Origin: Ophiostoma sp. CBS 140.51
Taxonomy: Eukaryota; Ascomycota; Sordariomycetes; Ophiostomatales; Ophiostomataceae
Reading direction: 5' to 3'
Assembly: GCA_029298735.1 (NCBI GenBank)
Contig: JANSLP010000023.1
Coordinates: 1-64,000 of the forward strand
Length of the DNA: 64,000 bases
The notes under the pieces are model-generated. The model saw only the letters and a list, made by a program, of their open reading frames with translations, was not told the origin of the DNA and ran no database searches. This document shows, in pieces, positions 10,083 through 20,425 of the stretch (position 1 is the first letter of the stretch; every line of letters begins with the position of its first letter). The translations under genes and the position numbers were made by a program.

Positions 10083-11468
10083 ATGGCCGCCGCCGACTCA
10101 GAGCGGGTGCAGGAGGCCAAGAAGCTGGCAAAGTCGAACCCGGCCAAAGCCGAATCCATCTACAAAGAGGTCATTGCGAAGCCACCATCGGTCACGTCGG
10201 ATGCTGCTGTCCGGGAGTATGAGGTGGCATTGATCGGCCTGGGCGAGCTGTACCGGGACCAGAAGTGAGTGCTGTTGTGCTGGAGGAAGGATAATTTAGG
10301 AAGTCGCTCTCTAACATATCTAGGAACACGAATGAGCTCGTCGACTTGGTAACACGGAGCCGGACAGTTCTGTCTTCCTTTGCGAAGGCCAAGACGGCGA
10401 AGCTGGGTATGTCTATCTCTCTCTATGTGTATTTATATCCATCTACTGACGCCACCCCCAGTACGGCAACTACTCGACCTCTTCCGCGACATTCCCAACA
10501 CCACCGACATCCAGATTGCCGTCACCAAGTCGTGCATAGAATGGGCCACGTCGGAGCGCCGAGGCTTTTTGCGCCAGAACCTCGAGACACGGCTGGTCAC
10601 GCTCTACATGGCCAAGCAGGCGTACTACGACGCGCTCACCCTCATCAACGGCCTGCTGCGTGAGCTCAAGCGCCTGGATGACAAGCTCGTGCTCGTTGAG
10701 GTCCAGCTGCTCGAGTCGCGCGTCTACCACGCCCTCGGCAACGTGTCCAAGGCCCGCGCCGCGCTCACGAGTGCCCGCACCAGCGCTGCCTCTGTCTACA
10801 CGCCGCCGCTGCTACAGGCCAACCTGGACATGCAGTCGGGCATGCTGCACGCTGAGGACAAGGACTTCAACACTGCGTTTTCTTACTTCATTGAGGCCCT
10901 CGACGGCTACCACACCCAGGACGAGCCGGCCAAGGCCACGGCCGCCCTGCAGTACATGCTGCTCTGCAAGATTATGCTCAACCTGTCGGACGACGTCAAC
11001 CAGCTCATGGCCTCCAAGCAGGCCGTCAAGTATGCCGGCCAGAGCCTCGAGGCCATGAAGGCCATTGCCCGCGCGCACGCCAACCGCTCGCTCGAGGAGT
11101 ACGAGCGCGCGCTGGCTACGTACCGCTACGAGCTGGGCAGCGACGCCTTTGTGCGCAACCACCTGCGCCGCCTGTACGACTCGATGCTCGAGCAGAACCT
11201 CATCAAGGTCATTGAGCCGTTTTCGCGTGTCGAGATCGACCACATTGCCACCATGGTCGGCCTCGACACGCAGCAGGTCGAGCGCAAGCTGTCGCAGATG
11301 ATCCTGGACAAGGTCATTATCGGTGTGCTGGACCAGGGCGCGGGCTGCCTGATTATCTACGACGAGACGGAGCGCGACGAGGGCTACGATGCGGCGCTGG
11401 CCACCATTGACAAGCTGAGCAACGTCGTCGACGTCCTGTACACCAACCAGGCGTCGATGCTGGAGTAG
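10083..11468 (+). CDS. RPN6: 26S proteasome regulatory subunit RPN6 (PSMD11)
   Basis: Joins 10083-10264, 10324-10406 and 10462-11468, giving 423 residues, against 422 in human and 434 in yeast. RPN6 is a lid subunit that clamps the 19S lid and base to the 20S core. An N-terminal TPR-like helical repeat region (to about 230) is followed by a PCI domain (about 230-390) with the conserved stretch LYDSMLEQNLIKVIEPFSRV and ends ...LYTNQASMLE, as in the family. Introns are 59 and 55 nt. Phase-2 and phase-1 joins restore DQK-NTNELVDLV and AKL-VRQLLDLF, the latter a family landmark. The ATG has a strong context (tcaccATGg). A 21-codon uORF (9893-9958) precedes it. Confidence 0.97.
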
Positions 11469-11981
11469 AGAGGATGAAGCAGTGAGAATTGGCATGGAGA
11501 GGAAGTGGGACAACATCATGTTGAGCGCGAGGTCCTGGTCTGTATTACTACAATAGAGAACTAGTCTTTTTTTTTCTTTTGCCTTGGAGTCAGTTTACCA
11601 GAATTAAACACATATTGAGCAAAAAGAGAGTCCAAAGAAGTGAAGATTTGATAAGTGTGTATGCTCGATGTCGTACCTTGTTCCTGAGTTGGCTATTGGC
11701 TGTTCATTGGGATTCTGTGGAGCGTAATGGTGCATGGCCTGCCTTGCCAACAGCCAACTGAGCCAATCTCCACAATTCAGCTAATCGATAAGCAGCCACT
11801 ACCAGACGCGATTTCTTAGCAACTTTTTTTCGTCTCTTTTCAGTAACTTGCAGGCTCTGTCGAACGACCAGCAGAAATCGACACTCTACACACGCGACCT
11901 CGTCTTTTCGTCGACCCTTTTTCTTTTTTTTTTACATTCTTTCCTTTTGTCTTTTCCTCTACATACTTCACCAATGCCTTT
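11469..11981. other. Intergenic: RPN6 3' end and RRG9 promoter
   Basis: No gene is supported. Three CCAAT pentamers cluster upstream of RRG9: ATTGG at 11695-11699 and 11706-11710 and CCAAT at 11763-11767. A T-rich and CT-rich leader (about 11820-11970) follows, and a three-codon uORF (11974-11985) overlaps the RRG9 start codons. Confidence 0.5.
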
Positions 11982-11985
11982 ATGA
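11974..11985 (+). promoter_or_regulatory. Minimal uORF overlapping the RRG9 start
   Basis: ATG at 11974 opens a three-codon frame (Met-Pro-Leu) whose TGA (11983-11985) overlaps the first RRG9 ATG (11982) and shares its last base with the second ATG (11985). This arrangement could allow reinitiation or reduce use of the first ATG. It matters only if transcription starts upstream of 11974. Confidence 0.6.
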
Positions 11986-13658
11986 TGAACACATCCTCCC
12001 ACTGTGCCTGTCGCACAGCAGCGCTGCGCATTTTTGTGCGCAGCCTCGTCGGGCCTGTTTCGACGACACTTTCTACGAAAGCAGCAACATCTCGAGCGCC
12101 GACGACGGCTGCACGGCAATGGCGGTCACTTACGACGACGATCCGGCCGGCCGTGTCGCGGTTCCAGTCTACAACAGCCACACGGGCATTCCATGTCTCC
12201 CGAAGACTACTCAACAATGCGCAAACCGTCGAGAAAGTCGAGCAAGTTGACGCAACTTCCATCACGAGTGAAGGCCCTGCATTATCAGATACAAGATCGA
12301 CAGTCCAAGAGACTACAATCGAGACCGAAGTGGCTCCTACATCCTCTGCACCCCCGCCGACCGAGATAGTCCAACCGCTACAAGCCGTTGTCTACGAAGC
12401 CGAGACGGAACAGACGAGAACAGCATCAACACCTACACAAACCAAGTCACAACCTGCTGCTACACAAGCCACGACACCTGGCAAGAACATGAAAAAGAGG
12501 CTACGGAGACAGCAGGAGGCCGAGAGACTGGCCGCCGAAGCCGCAGCAGCAGTGGCGGCGGCGGCTGAGGGGAAGGCAGATCTGGCCGAGGCCGAAAGAC
12601 TCGTCAAGAAACTAAAGCCCAAGAAAGAGAAGAAGGAGAAGCCTGAAAAGAAAAACAAGCTCGAACTGCTCATGGAGTCACGGGATGCCAAGAAAAAGGC
12701 AAAGAAGGACAAGCGGCGCGAGCGGAGAGCGGCCGAGAAGGCGGCGGTGGCGGCTGCGGCAAGTGGTGCAAAGACGGCACCATCCACCGACACATCAAAA
12801 GGTGACAAGCCGAAAGGCGACAAGTCAAAAGCAAAGGCCGACACGAGCTCCACCTCCGCAGCAGCAGCAGCAGCAAAGGCTAAAGCAAAGCCCCTGCCCG
12901 AAAACGCCGAGCCATGGCAGATCCAGAAGCACGCCCTCCGTGAAAAGTTCCCCGAGGGCTGGAACCCGCGCAAGAAGTTGTCGCCGGACGCGCTCGAGGG
13001 TATTCGCGCTCTGAACCGCCAGTTCCCGCAAGTTTATACGACGGCTGCTCTCGCAGGCCACTTCCAGGTCTCCCCCGAAGCCATCCGCCGCATTCTGAAG
13101 AGCAAGTGGCAGTCCAAGCCCGAAGAGGAAGAGGACCGCCAGGAACGTTGGTTCCAGCGCGGCAAACAGGTGTGGTCGCGCTGGGCCGAGCTGGGCCGCA
13201 AGCCGCCCAAGCGCTGGCAGGCCGAGGGCATTCTGCGTGAGCCGGAATCGTGGTCCGGCGGTCGCCAGCGTATGATGGGAGAGTTGACAGGGCGGGCACT
13301 GCAGCGGCAGAAGCAGCAGGAGTACGTGTCGCGGCAAAAGCAAATTATGCGCCAGATGCGCCAGAACCGCGAAAACTTCCAGGCCAGCCTTGCCGCGAAG
13401 GAGCCGCCCGTCTCTGACAACTACAGCATCCCGACGGCCGAGGCGATGCAGAAAGCCATTGAGGGCTCTGCCGACATTGAAGCGCCGGAGCGGTCGAAGC
13501 CTGTGGAGAAGTACGTGAAGAAGCCCGTGGAGTTGACGCCCGAGCAGACGGGCACGCTCCTCAATGCCACCCGCATCCCCAGCAAGGGCCGAGCCGTACG
13601 GCTGCGGCGAAGCGGCAAGGTCGACAAGAAGGCGGCCGAGGAGGAGGAGTCCTTCTAA
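11982..13658 (+). CDS. RRG9: Mitochondrial RRG9 (required for respiratory growth 9)
   Basis: A single exon of 558 residues. The conserved Rrg9/neugrin-type domain lies at about 307-400 and includes WNPRKKLSPDALEGIRALN, YTTAALAGHFQVSPEAIRRI and KSKW. In yeast RRG9 is needed for mitochondrial genome maintenance and respiratory growth. Residues 1-75 are rich in Arg, Ser, Thr and Ala with almost no acidic residues (ends ...AFHVSRRLL), a clear matrix-targeting presequence. Between them lies a long low-complexity region (about 75-300) with Ala-Glu runs and Lys-Glu blocks (KKEKKEKPEKKNK), making the protein much larger than yeast RRG9. Two adjacent ATGs (11982 and 11985) are in frame, and the stop codon of a tiny uORF (ATG at 11974) overlaps them. 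Confidence 0.88.
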   Translation: MMNTSSHCACRTAALRIFVRSLVGPVSTTLSTKAATSRAPTTAARQWRSLTTTIRPAVSRFQSTTATRAFHVSRRLLNNAQTVEKVEQVDATSITSEGPALSDTRSTVQETTIETEVAPTSSAPPPTEIVQPLQAVVYEAETEQTRTASTPTQTKSQPAATQATTPGKNMKKRLRRQQEAERLAAEAAAAVAAAAEGKADLAEAERLVKKLKPKKEKKEKPEKKNKLELLMESRDAKKKAKKDKRRERRAAEKAAVAAAASGAKTAPSTDTSKGDKPKGDKSKAKADTSSTSAAAAAAKAKAKPLPENAEPWQIQKHALREKFPEGWNPRKKLSPDALEGIRALNRQFPQVYTTAALAGHFQVSPEAIRRILKSKWQSKPEEEEDRQERWFQRGKQVWSRWAELGRKPPKRWQAEGILREPESWSGGRQRMMGELTGRALQRQKQQEYVSRQKQIMRQMRQNRENFQASLAAKEPPVSDNYSIPTAEAMQKAIEGSADIEAPERSKPVEKYVKKPVELTPEQTGTLLNATRIPSKGRAVRLRRSGKVDKKAAEEEESF

Positions 13659-16600
13659 GCAAATGTCAGAGAAAAGGATAGAGAGAACCATCACCATCTC
13701 CATGTATATTTGTATCATTACATCACACTCATAGATTTATACCCCTGATTTATATCTTGCATATCAGCATATTTTGACGGCATTATTTACGAAGCAATAC
13801 ATCTCATCTTTATTTATGCAGCTGTTCCAATATGACTAAATTGTGACCGTACCGCGAGGCTGGATAGACTTTTTTCTTGTCCGCGGCAAACTTTCCTAGG
13901 GTCATTTGACTGTAAAATGAGTGGACGATCAGCACAGCCGGCACGCAGTCAACTGTGGTCACTCGTAATGCTCCAAAGAACGCCGTCTCGCTTCACACAC
14001 CGCGCAAGGCTCGTGTCCTCGAACTTGTATCACCAAAACAGAGTTCAGGTTCACCGGCAAAAGCACAATGCACCGCCAGCCTGGAAGCAGGGCCAAGGCA
14101 CAAGAAACAAACGCGCTCGCAGCCCCTTCATATCGATATCACCTACAAGAAACAATGTCACACAACCAATGCCTCGTCTCTTTTTCTTCGCTTCTTTGAC
14201 CAGGTCCTGCCCAGCCAGTCGGTCGTCTTTCGGCAGCCAGGGCCTAGCCTAAGCAAAGATCTGGAACAAAGTCTTCAGTCTCTTTGAAATGAGATGCTGG
14301 AGAGCAAAACACCAACAGTGCAAAGCAGCAAGAAACCACAGAAGGCAAAGTGAAATCATCATACCCCGGTCAGTCGAGCCCATTAATTCGTCAAAAAGGA
14401 GGGTCGCAATTTCATTTCGGATCCCCTGCCAGCTCCGCAAAACGGTTCTGTAAGATGCCGAGAGGCACTGGCCTTTCCCCCATCAGTCCTCGCTGTCATC
14501 CATTTTCTTTCTCCAGAGGAGCCACTCTCTTGATCCTTTCACCTCGTACTACAGTTCTCCATTCTGATAGTCTCGACCATCAGCACTCTGAAAGTTACAA
14601 CGTCTTGCCTAGCCGTTGGCAGCGTCCGTGTTGTATTTCTCGAGGCCCGGTTCGCACCTAGCGCCCTGCTCTTTTTGTGTGTGGTGTTTTTGGGCGTTTT
14701 TTTCTTGTCTTGGGTCGTGGATCTTTTTGATCTTTTTGGGGAGTGAGCTTCAGCGGGCTTTTCCTAGTTCAGCCTTGAGATGGTGGATCGGAGAGTTTGT
14801 TGGTGTGTGCTGCGCCCGGCTGATTGACATTGAGCAGTTCGCGTCGTGATGTTCTCTCCTCACTCCCATCTGGTCGTTTGGGCTGCCTCGTCCAAGGCAT
14901 GAGAAGATGACAATGTTAACATAAGATTGGCTCAACCGTTGAAAAGGGGCACGAGCAATAGAGCTGCTCTGTTATGCACCACAACGTGCCTCGTGCCTTC
15001 CCTTTCAACGGCCACTTCACGACGTCTTCCTCGTTCACTGTTTCCTGGTTTCCTCCACGCTGCCCCCTTTTGACGCGACTGCCGGCCAAGTTGATTAAAA
15101 AAAGATCGCCGCATTGACCCGCAAGAACGGAACCTATGGTGAAGGGAAGGAGCAAAGGGAGACTCACAGACGTCCGGGGAGTATTAAAAACTAAAAACGC
15201 ACCAGCCGCTCTGCAGCTCTTCAGCTCCTCCTGCAGCTGTCATCCCAGTTTTCCTCATTGCTCTTTCCTCCTTTTCTTCTTTTGATACTGAAGAGTCCGC
15301 TGGCGGTCTGGAACCAAACCTAATAGGGCAACGTGCTTGCCGGCTTGGGAAGAAGTTCTGGTGCTCAGAAATACTAAGAATTACACCCAGATTACAGAGG
15401 TACTGCCACCAAAAGTCACCCCCGCGCATATGGCCCGCTCAGGTCGCCCGCCCAACGCCAAAAGAAAACAAAAAAAAAATTAATGGCTGCGTAGAAGAGG
15501 AGTTCCCCACACACCCTTTTTACGTGAACCCCTGCCCACGTCCAAGACAAGTCCCCGTCGTACCGGTGCTGTAAAATGGCGAGAAAAAGAGGGAAGGAGT
15601 GAATGAGGTTACTTGCCTGCTGTGAAAGAGAGACAGAAGGACAGAGGAAGGCGCGAGTGACCTGCTTTGGTGGGTTTTGTATGGCGCTTCACCGTGCATC
15701 CTGGACAACGACGCATTTTAGCTTTTCGCAAAACAAGCGAAATAGGGCTCTCGACGGAGTATCGTCGTATTGTCTCTTCCTTTCTATCCCTCTTCTTCTT
15801 ATCTGTTTCTGCTTTGACGCCTCTTCTCCTCCGTCCCCTGTCCTCCAGATACGCACGGGGTGCTTTGCGATCTTTTTTTGACTCTCTTCGCTTGCCAGGG
15901 TGCCATTGACAGTGAAGGAAACAACACCACCAGAAACGACAAGCCGGGCAGCCCCATCGCTCCTGCCTTCTTCCTACGACTAGGTCCACAGTCCACCACA
16001 CACAAATTCCACCCCCGAAATCTCATCATCTCTCGTGCGAGATCAATTTCACCACCTTTTTTTCTTTGTGAGCGCCCAATCTCTTCCACCAGGCAGCCTT
16101 CTCTCTGTGTTCTCGTCTCTGCCGCGTCGAACATTTTGCAGCGCGTTCGAGCGATCTTACGATACATCGCCAGCGCCCAACTCCACGAATCGACGTTCTC
16201 TGATCAGGAATCAGAAAATCACAACAAAAGGAAACCTCTTTTTGGCCACAGGCTTCTCGAGTACATCTCACATAGTCTCTCACTCTCTCGATCCTTCCCT
16301 TAGCCGCCCTCTCGTTATGGTCCTGCGTACATCTGGGACGTCGTGAAACCCAGCTGTCGCGTCTTCACCGTCTCTTTTCCTACTGCGTCTTCACGCCTCA
16401 AACTCTTCAACGCTTCAATTCTGTCGTCAATCGACTGCCGCTCGTTACAACAACAACATTCTCTTGTCCTTTCTCTTCGTCTTCACTCGCTCACTATTAT
16501 TTGTTTTGGTCACTGTACGTTCATCACTCCGTGTTGTCGCTGTCTGGTTGCGGCTGTTTGCATCCCATCACCAGATTTCGGCCATAAAGCCGGCTTGTTT

Positions 16601-16819
16601 ACTTTCACCTCCTTTGCTGCTTCTCAGCCACCACCAAGCACCTTAACGTTACTGACATAATCTTCTAGCACTTGGAAGTATCCTTTGTCCTCTGACACGT
16701 TGTTCGACATATACCCATTACCGTCGACAACCCACAACGTCATTCATCCGATCTATTTCTTTTCTTCTACATCTGAATCCAACTAGACACGCCTCCTTTC
16801 ACCCTCCAATGGCAGCAAG
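13659..16819. other. Long intergenic region upstream of the WD40 gene
   Basis: About 3.2 kb without a supportable gene. The first 150 bp are AT-rich, probably the RRG9 3' end. From about 15750 to the WD40 start the + strand is strongly CT-rich, consistent with a long promoter and leader. A 15-codon uORF (16809-16853) overlaps the WD40 start. The open frames of up to about 147 codons in the CT-rich part look compositional. Confidence 0.45.
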
Positions 16820-16853
16820 ATGGCGTCCACTCCATCCAACCGTCTCAAGCTGA
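16809..16853 (+). promoter_or_regulatory. uORF overlapping the WD40 scaffold start
   Basis: ATG at 16809 begins a frame of 14 amino-acid codons that ends with TGA at 16851-16853, past the main ATG at 16820 in another frame. Ribosomes using it cannot reach the main start by ordinary reinitiation. Its context has C at -3 and G at +4, whereas the main ATG has A at -3 and G at +4, so leaky scanning is likely. Confidence 0.6.
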
Positions 16854-19800
16854 CGCCGTCTAACTCACCCTTTATAAACCGTATGTCGCGATCTCCCATC
16901 CGCTCACGAACCTTTAACGATCTTGCTGCCGCTACATCCTCCTCCGCCACCTCAAACTCTTCTACCCCTTCCCGTCTATCTCTGAAACGAGTGGTCGGCT
17001 CTACCTGCTCTTCTCCTACCGGTTTCGATACCGTCAACTCGTGCTTTGCGTACATTGCTGGCGGTTCCGTGGTCGTCGTCGACGTCTACGGCGACTACTA
17101 TAGGCAGCGCTTCTATCGTGCTCGGCCGACGGCCATCCCTGTCTTCTCCGTCTCTCCCGTCAACAATGGTCCTTCTACACCAAACTCGACACCAAAGGCA
17201 AACGACAGTCGCAGCAGACTGACTCTCGGCTCAAATCACCGTGACTCTGCTTTTGGCCTGCCCGACTGGGCCGAGTCGCCCACCTCTGGCAAGACTTGGA
17301 CCCAGCGCGAGCGCATAAAGTCGGCCACATGTCTCTCCCTGAGCCGTGACGGCCGCTACCTGGCCGTTGGCGAGACGGGCTACGCCCCGCGCGTGCTCAT
17401 CTTCAACCTCGACGATACCTCCTCCGATATTCCCCTCGTCTCTATCAACGAACACAGCTTTGGCGTGACTGCCGTTGCCTGGTCTGCTGACTCTCGCTAT
17501 CTGGCCTCGCTCGGCGCTGCCAACGATGGCTTTCTTTATATCTGGAAGATTGACCCACGCACTGGTGCGGCAAAGCTCTTCCAGCAGAACCGCTGCACAT
17601 CTTACGTGCGCGGTATGATCTGGCTGGGCAGCAACAATCTAGTCACATTCGGCGTCCGCCATATCAAAGTCTGGCGTATTGAAGAAGGCGCAGCTACCAG
17701 CACGTCACCAACGAAGGCCCGGTATGGCGGCAGTGACGGCTACGCATCGACACCACCGCCCTCGTACCAGTCGCAGAAAGAATCGCAAAGTCAGCAGAAG
17801 AAGACCTTGCCGGGACGGAATATCTTACTAGGATCCATGCTCGAGGCCACCTTCACCTGTGCGGCGCCACTCCCCGACGGTGGTGCCGTGATTTGCTCGG
17901 AATCTGGCGATATTTGCCTGCTCGAATCTGTCAACAATCAGATGAAGTTGACTCGCGTCCGCGACACGCGCTTCACTCTAACTTGTGTCTCTGTCCGAAA
18001 GGACCGTGTGTACTTTGGCAGCAAGACTGGCCATTCCATGACCCTCGACCTGGAGGACTTGCTGCTGGAGGGCAGACGCGCTGCCCAGCTTCCCTCGACA
18101 CCGTCCACACCATCACTTGCCTCGAGTTCACCAAGTCTCCAAAGCCGAATGTCATTCACAGTACCGTCTATGCGCACCGGTCTTGTTGCCATGGGTTTCC
18201 TTACGGGACATGTCGTCACTATTGATACCCGGCAGTCCATCGACATCTTCTCCGGCACCGACCACGTTCCTGGAGAGGACCCTGCACCACATGTCAAGCG
18301 GATACCAATCCCGGGCCATGGCGAGCCTATTTTGGGCATCCAGGCACTTAGCTTACCAAATGATGCCAACGCTGCCTTCTTTACCTGGTCTAGCTCCGGA
18401 AACATTCTGCTGTGGAACATTGACGGCGAGATCCTGTCATCTCTTCAGGTACCAATCGACCAGGCTACTACAGGAGACGACCTCGAGCCAACGAACCAGC
18501 TGTCCGCCGTGCGGGCCACAAAGGGCGGCAAGCTCTTTGTTACGGCTGACCGATGCGGTGTCTTGCGTATTATCGACTTTGCGACAAAGAAAACGATACT
18601 CGAGACCAAGGCGCACGCCTCTGTTTGCCAGTCCATCTCTATCTTCGAGAAGGGCCAGAAGCTGCTCTTGGCAACGTGCGGCCGCGACCGGACAGCCCAA
18701 CTCTTCCACCGCTTACGAGACGGCACAGTTGAGCACTTCCAAACTCTCGAGTTTGCGGCCAAGGCAGTACAGGTGCTCATCTCGCCCGACGACAAGGTCA
18801 TCACCTGCTCTTTTGACCGCACGCTCCAAGTATACGACCTCGTATCCAAGGAGGACGAGCCAGACGTCATGGCCGCTATTCCGGCGCGAGTAATTACGCT
18901 CAAGGCATCGCCATCGTCCATGGCTTTGTCACCCGATGCTCGCACAGTCTTTGTTTCCCTGCTGGATCGCACAATCTGCCAGTACGACCTGACGACCAGC
19001 CGGCTTGTCAGCTCCTTCAAGTGTATCGACGAGGGCGGCACCGAGTCGGCCCTTTTGGATGCACTTGTCTATGGTACACAAGCCACTGGTATGCCTCTGT
19101 CACCGCCCATCTCGCCTCTCAACATTATCTCCACCGACACGCCATTCCTGCTTGGTCTTTCGAACACGGACAAGTCGGTGCGCATCTACGATGCCAACAC
19201 TGGCGCCTTCCTCGACCGCGAGTGGGGTCACACCGAGGCCATCAACGGTGTTGCCCTGATCGAAGAGGACGGCGAAACGGACAGCCCCACGAAACCGAGT
19301 GGACCAAGCTCATTCTCGGGTGGATGCCGCAAAGTGGTGAGTGTCGGCTCAGACGGCACCATCATGTTCTGGTCTCTAGACCTTCGCGAGCAGCTTGCCC
19401 CCGGCTCGTCCATCAGCCGCGACCCATCACCACACAAAGACATCGTCTCTGCCACGGCTTCAAGGCCACCCCTCAGGAGGGTTTTGTCAAAAGCCGAGCT
19501 GGCCGAGTTTCAACGACCGTCCACGTCGAGCAGTGGTGTCAACGGCGGTGGTGGCAGCGTGAGCGGCCGGCGGTCACCCTCACGATCCTTATCACGGCGG
19601 TCGTCCCGCTACAACCTGTCTACAGGTGCAGGACAAGCAGCGCGGACACCCATCTCTGTGCTTCTCAACAACCCGGCCAACGCTATTGTCGAAGATACGC
19701 CGTCTAGGAGAGCCTCGGCAGGCAGCACTTCGGGCAGTCCACCCGTGCCGGTCAGTCCCAAGGCCAAGGTGCGGCGGCGGCCCTCTCTCCCTGCTATGAG

Positions 19801-20425
19801 CAGCACCAACACGACACCCACCAACAACAACACAGGAAACGGTGGCGGCACCATGCGCAAGAAGAGTAGCGTCAACAACCTGCGCAGCTCGTACGGTTTT
19901 GGCAGTCTCAACATGGCGACAGAGCAGACGTGCCGGCAGTTGCGGGCCTACCGCAAGCGTTTGGCCTCGACCGACCCCATTGCCCAGGACGTCCTCGTGG
20001 AGCTCGACCAGGAACTCCGGCTGACGTTTGCCGCCCTCGGCGACCGGGCCACGCGCAGTAAGGCCATGAGCGAAGAGCTCGACGGCCTGCTGGACGAGAA
20101 GCTTGAGCGGCTGGTTTCGCTTCTCGATAAGAAGTGGAATTTGCGGCAACCCAAGCGCGACCGTGAGCGAGACCGTGATCGTGATATCGAACGCTCCGGC
20201 CTCCACCGCCACCGGCAGCATGACCGTGGTAATAGCGGTGCCAGTGCTGCCAGCAGCAGCAGTAGTGGTGGTAGCGGTAGTGCGGACGACCAGGACCGGG
20301 ACGACCAAGACACGGACCGGGCCGGTGGCGATGATCGCAGCAGCAGCAACAGCGCCGATATGGACAACACATCGCCCGATGAAAACTCACGGCCGACATC
20401 CATGGCGGGCTCGATGCGCATCTAG
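16820..20425 (+). CDS. MABP1/WDR62-type WD40 scaffold protein
   Basis: A single exon of 1,201 residues. After a Ser-rich N-terminus (1-55) come two stretches of WD40 repeats (about 55-560 and 560-880), fitting a double propeller. The block with GFDTVNSCFAYIAGGSVVVV, the later RHIKVWRIEE and then LPGRNILLGSM follow the order and spacing seen in animal MABP1 and WDR62. The C-terminal part has a helical segment near 1034-1070 (EQTCRQLRAYRKRLAS) like the coiled coil of that family, then a charged Arg/Asp tract and a Ser/Gly/Asp-rich tail. Animal relatives bind JNK pathway kinases and spindle poles; the fungal role is not established, so scaffold is inference. The start at 16820 has a good context (aagATGg). 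An upstream out-of-frame ATG at 16809 overlaps it. Confidence 0.85.
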   Translation: MASTPSNRLKLTPSNSPFINRMSRSPIRSRTFNDLAAATSSSATSNSSTPSRLSLKRVVGSTCSSPTGFDTVNSCFAYIAGGSVVVVDVYGDYYRQRFYRARPTAIPVFSVSPVNNGPSTPNSTPKANDSRSRLTLGSNHRDSAFGLPDWAESPTSGKTWTQRERIKSATCLSLSRDGRYLAVGETGYAPRVLIFNLDDTSSDIPLVSINEHSFGVTAVAWSADSRYLASLGAANDGFLYIWKIDPRTGAAKLFQQNRCTSYVRGMIWLGSNNLVTFGVRHIKVWRIEEGAATSTSPTKARYGGSDGYASTPPPSYQSQKESQSQQKKTLPGRNILLGSMLEATFTCAAPLPDGGAVICSESGDICLLESVNNQMKLTRVRDTRFTLTCVSVRKDRVYFGSKTGHSMTLDLEDLLLEGRRAAQLPSTPSTPSLASSSPSLQSRMSFTVPSMRTGLVAMGFLTGHVVTIDTRQSIDIFSGTDHVPGEDPAPHVKRIPIPGHGEPILGIQALSLPNDANAAFFTWSSSGNILLWNIDGEILSSLQVPIDQATTGDDLEPTNQLSAVRATKGGKLFVTADRCGVLRIIDFATKKTILETKAHASVCQSISIFEKGQKLLLATCGRDRTAQLFHRLRDGTVEHFQTLEFAAKAVQVLISPDDKVITCSFDRTLQVYDLVSKEDEPDVMAAIPARVITLKASPSSMALSPDARTVFVSLLDRTICQYDLTTSRLVSSFKCIDEGGTESALLDALVYGTQATGMPLSPPISPLNIISTDTPFLLGLSNTDKSVRIYDANTGAFLDREWGHTEAINGVALIEEDGETDSPTKPSGPSSFSGGCRKVVSVGSDGTIMFWSLDLREQLAPGSSISRDPSPHKDIVSATASRPPLRRVLSKAELAEFQRPSTSSSGVNGGGGSVSGRRSPSRSLSRRSSRYNLSTGAGQAARTPISVLLNNPANAIVEDTPSRRASAGSTSGSPPVPVSPKAKVRRRPSLPAMSSTNTTPTNNNTGNGGGTMRKKSSVNNLRSSYGFGSLNMATEQTCRQLRAYRKRLASTDPIAQDVLVELDQELRLTFAALGDRATRSKAMSEELDGLLDEKLERLVSLLDKKWNLRQPKRDRERDRDRDIERSGLHRHRQHDRGNSGASAASSSSSGGSGSADDQDRDDQDTDRAGGDDRSSSNSADMDNTSPDENSRPTSMAGSMRI

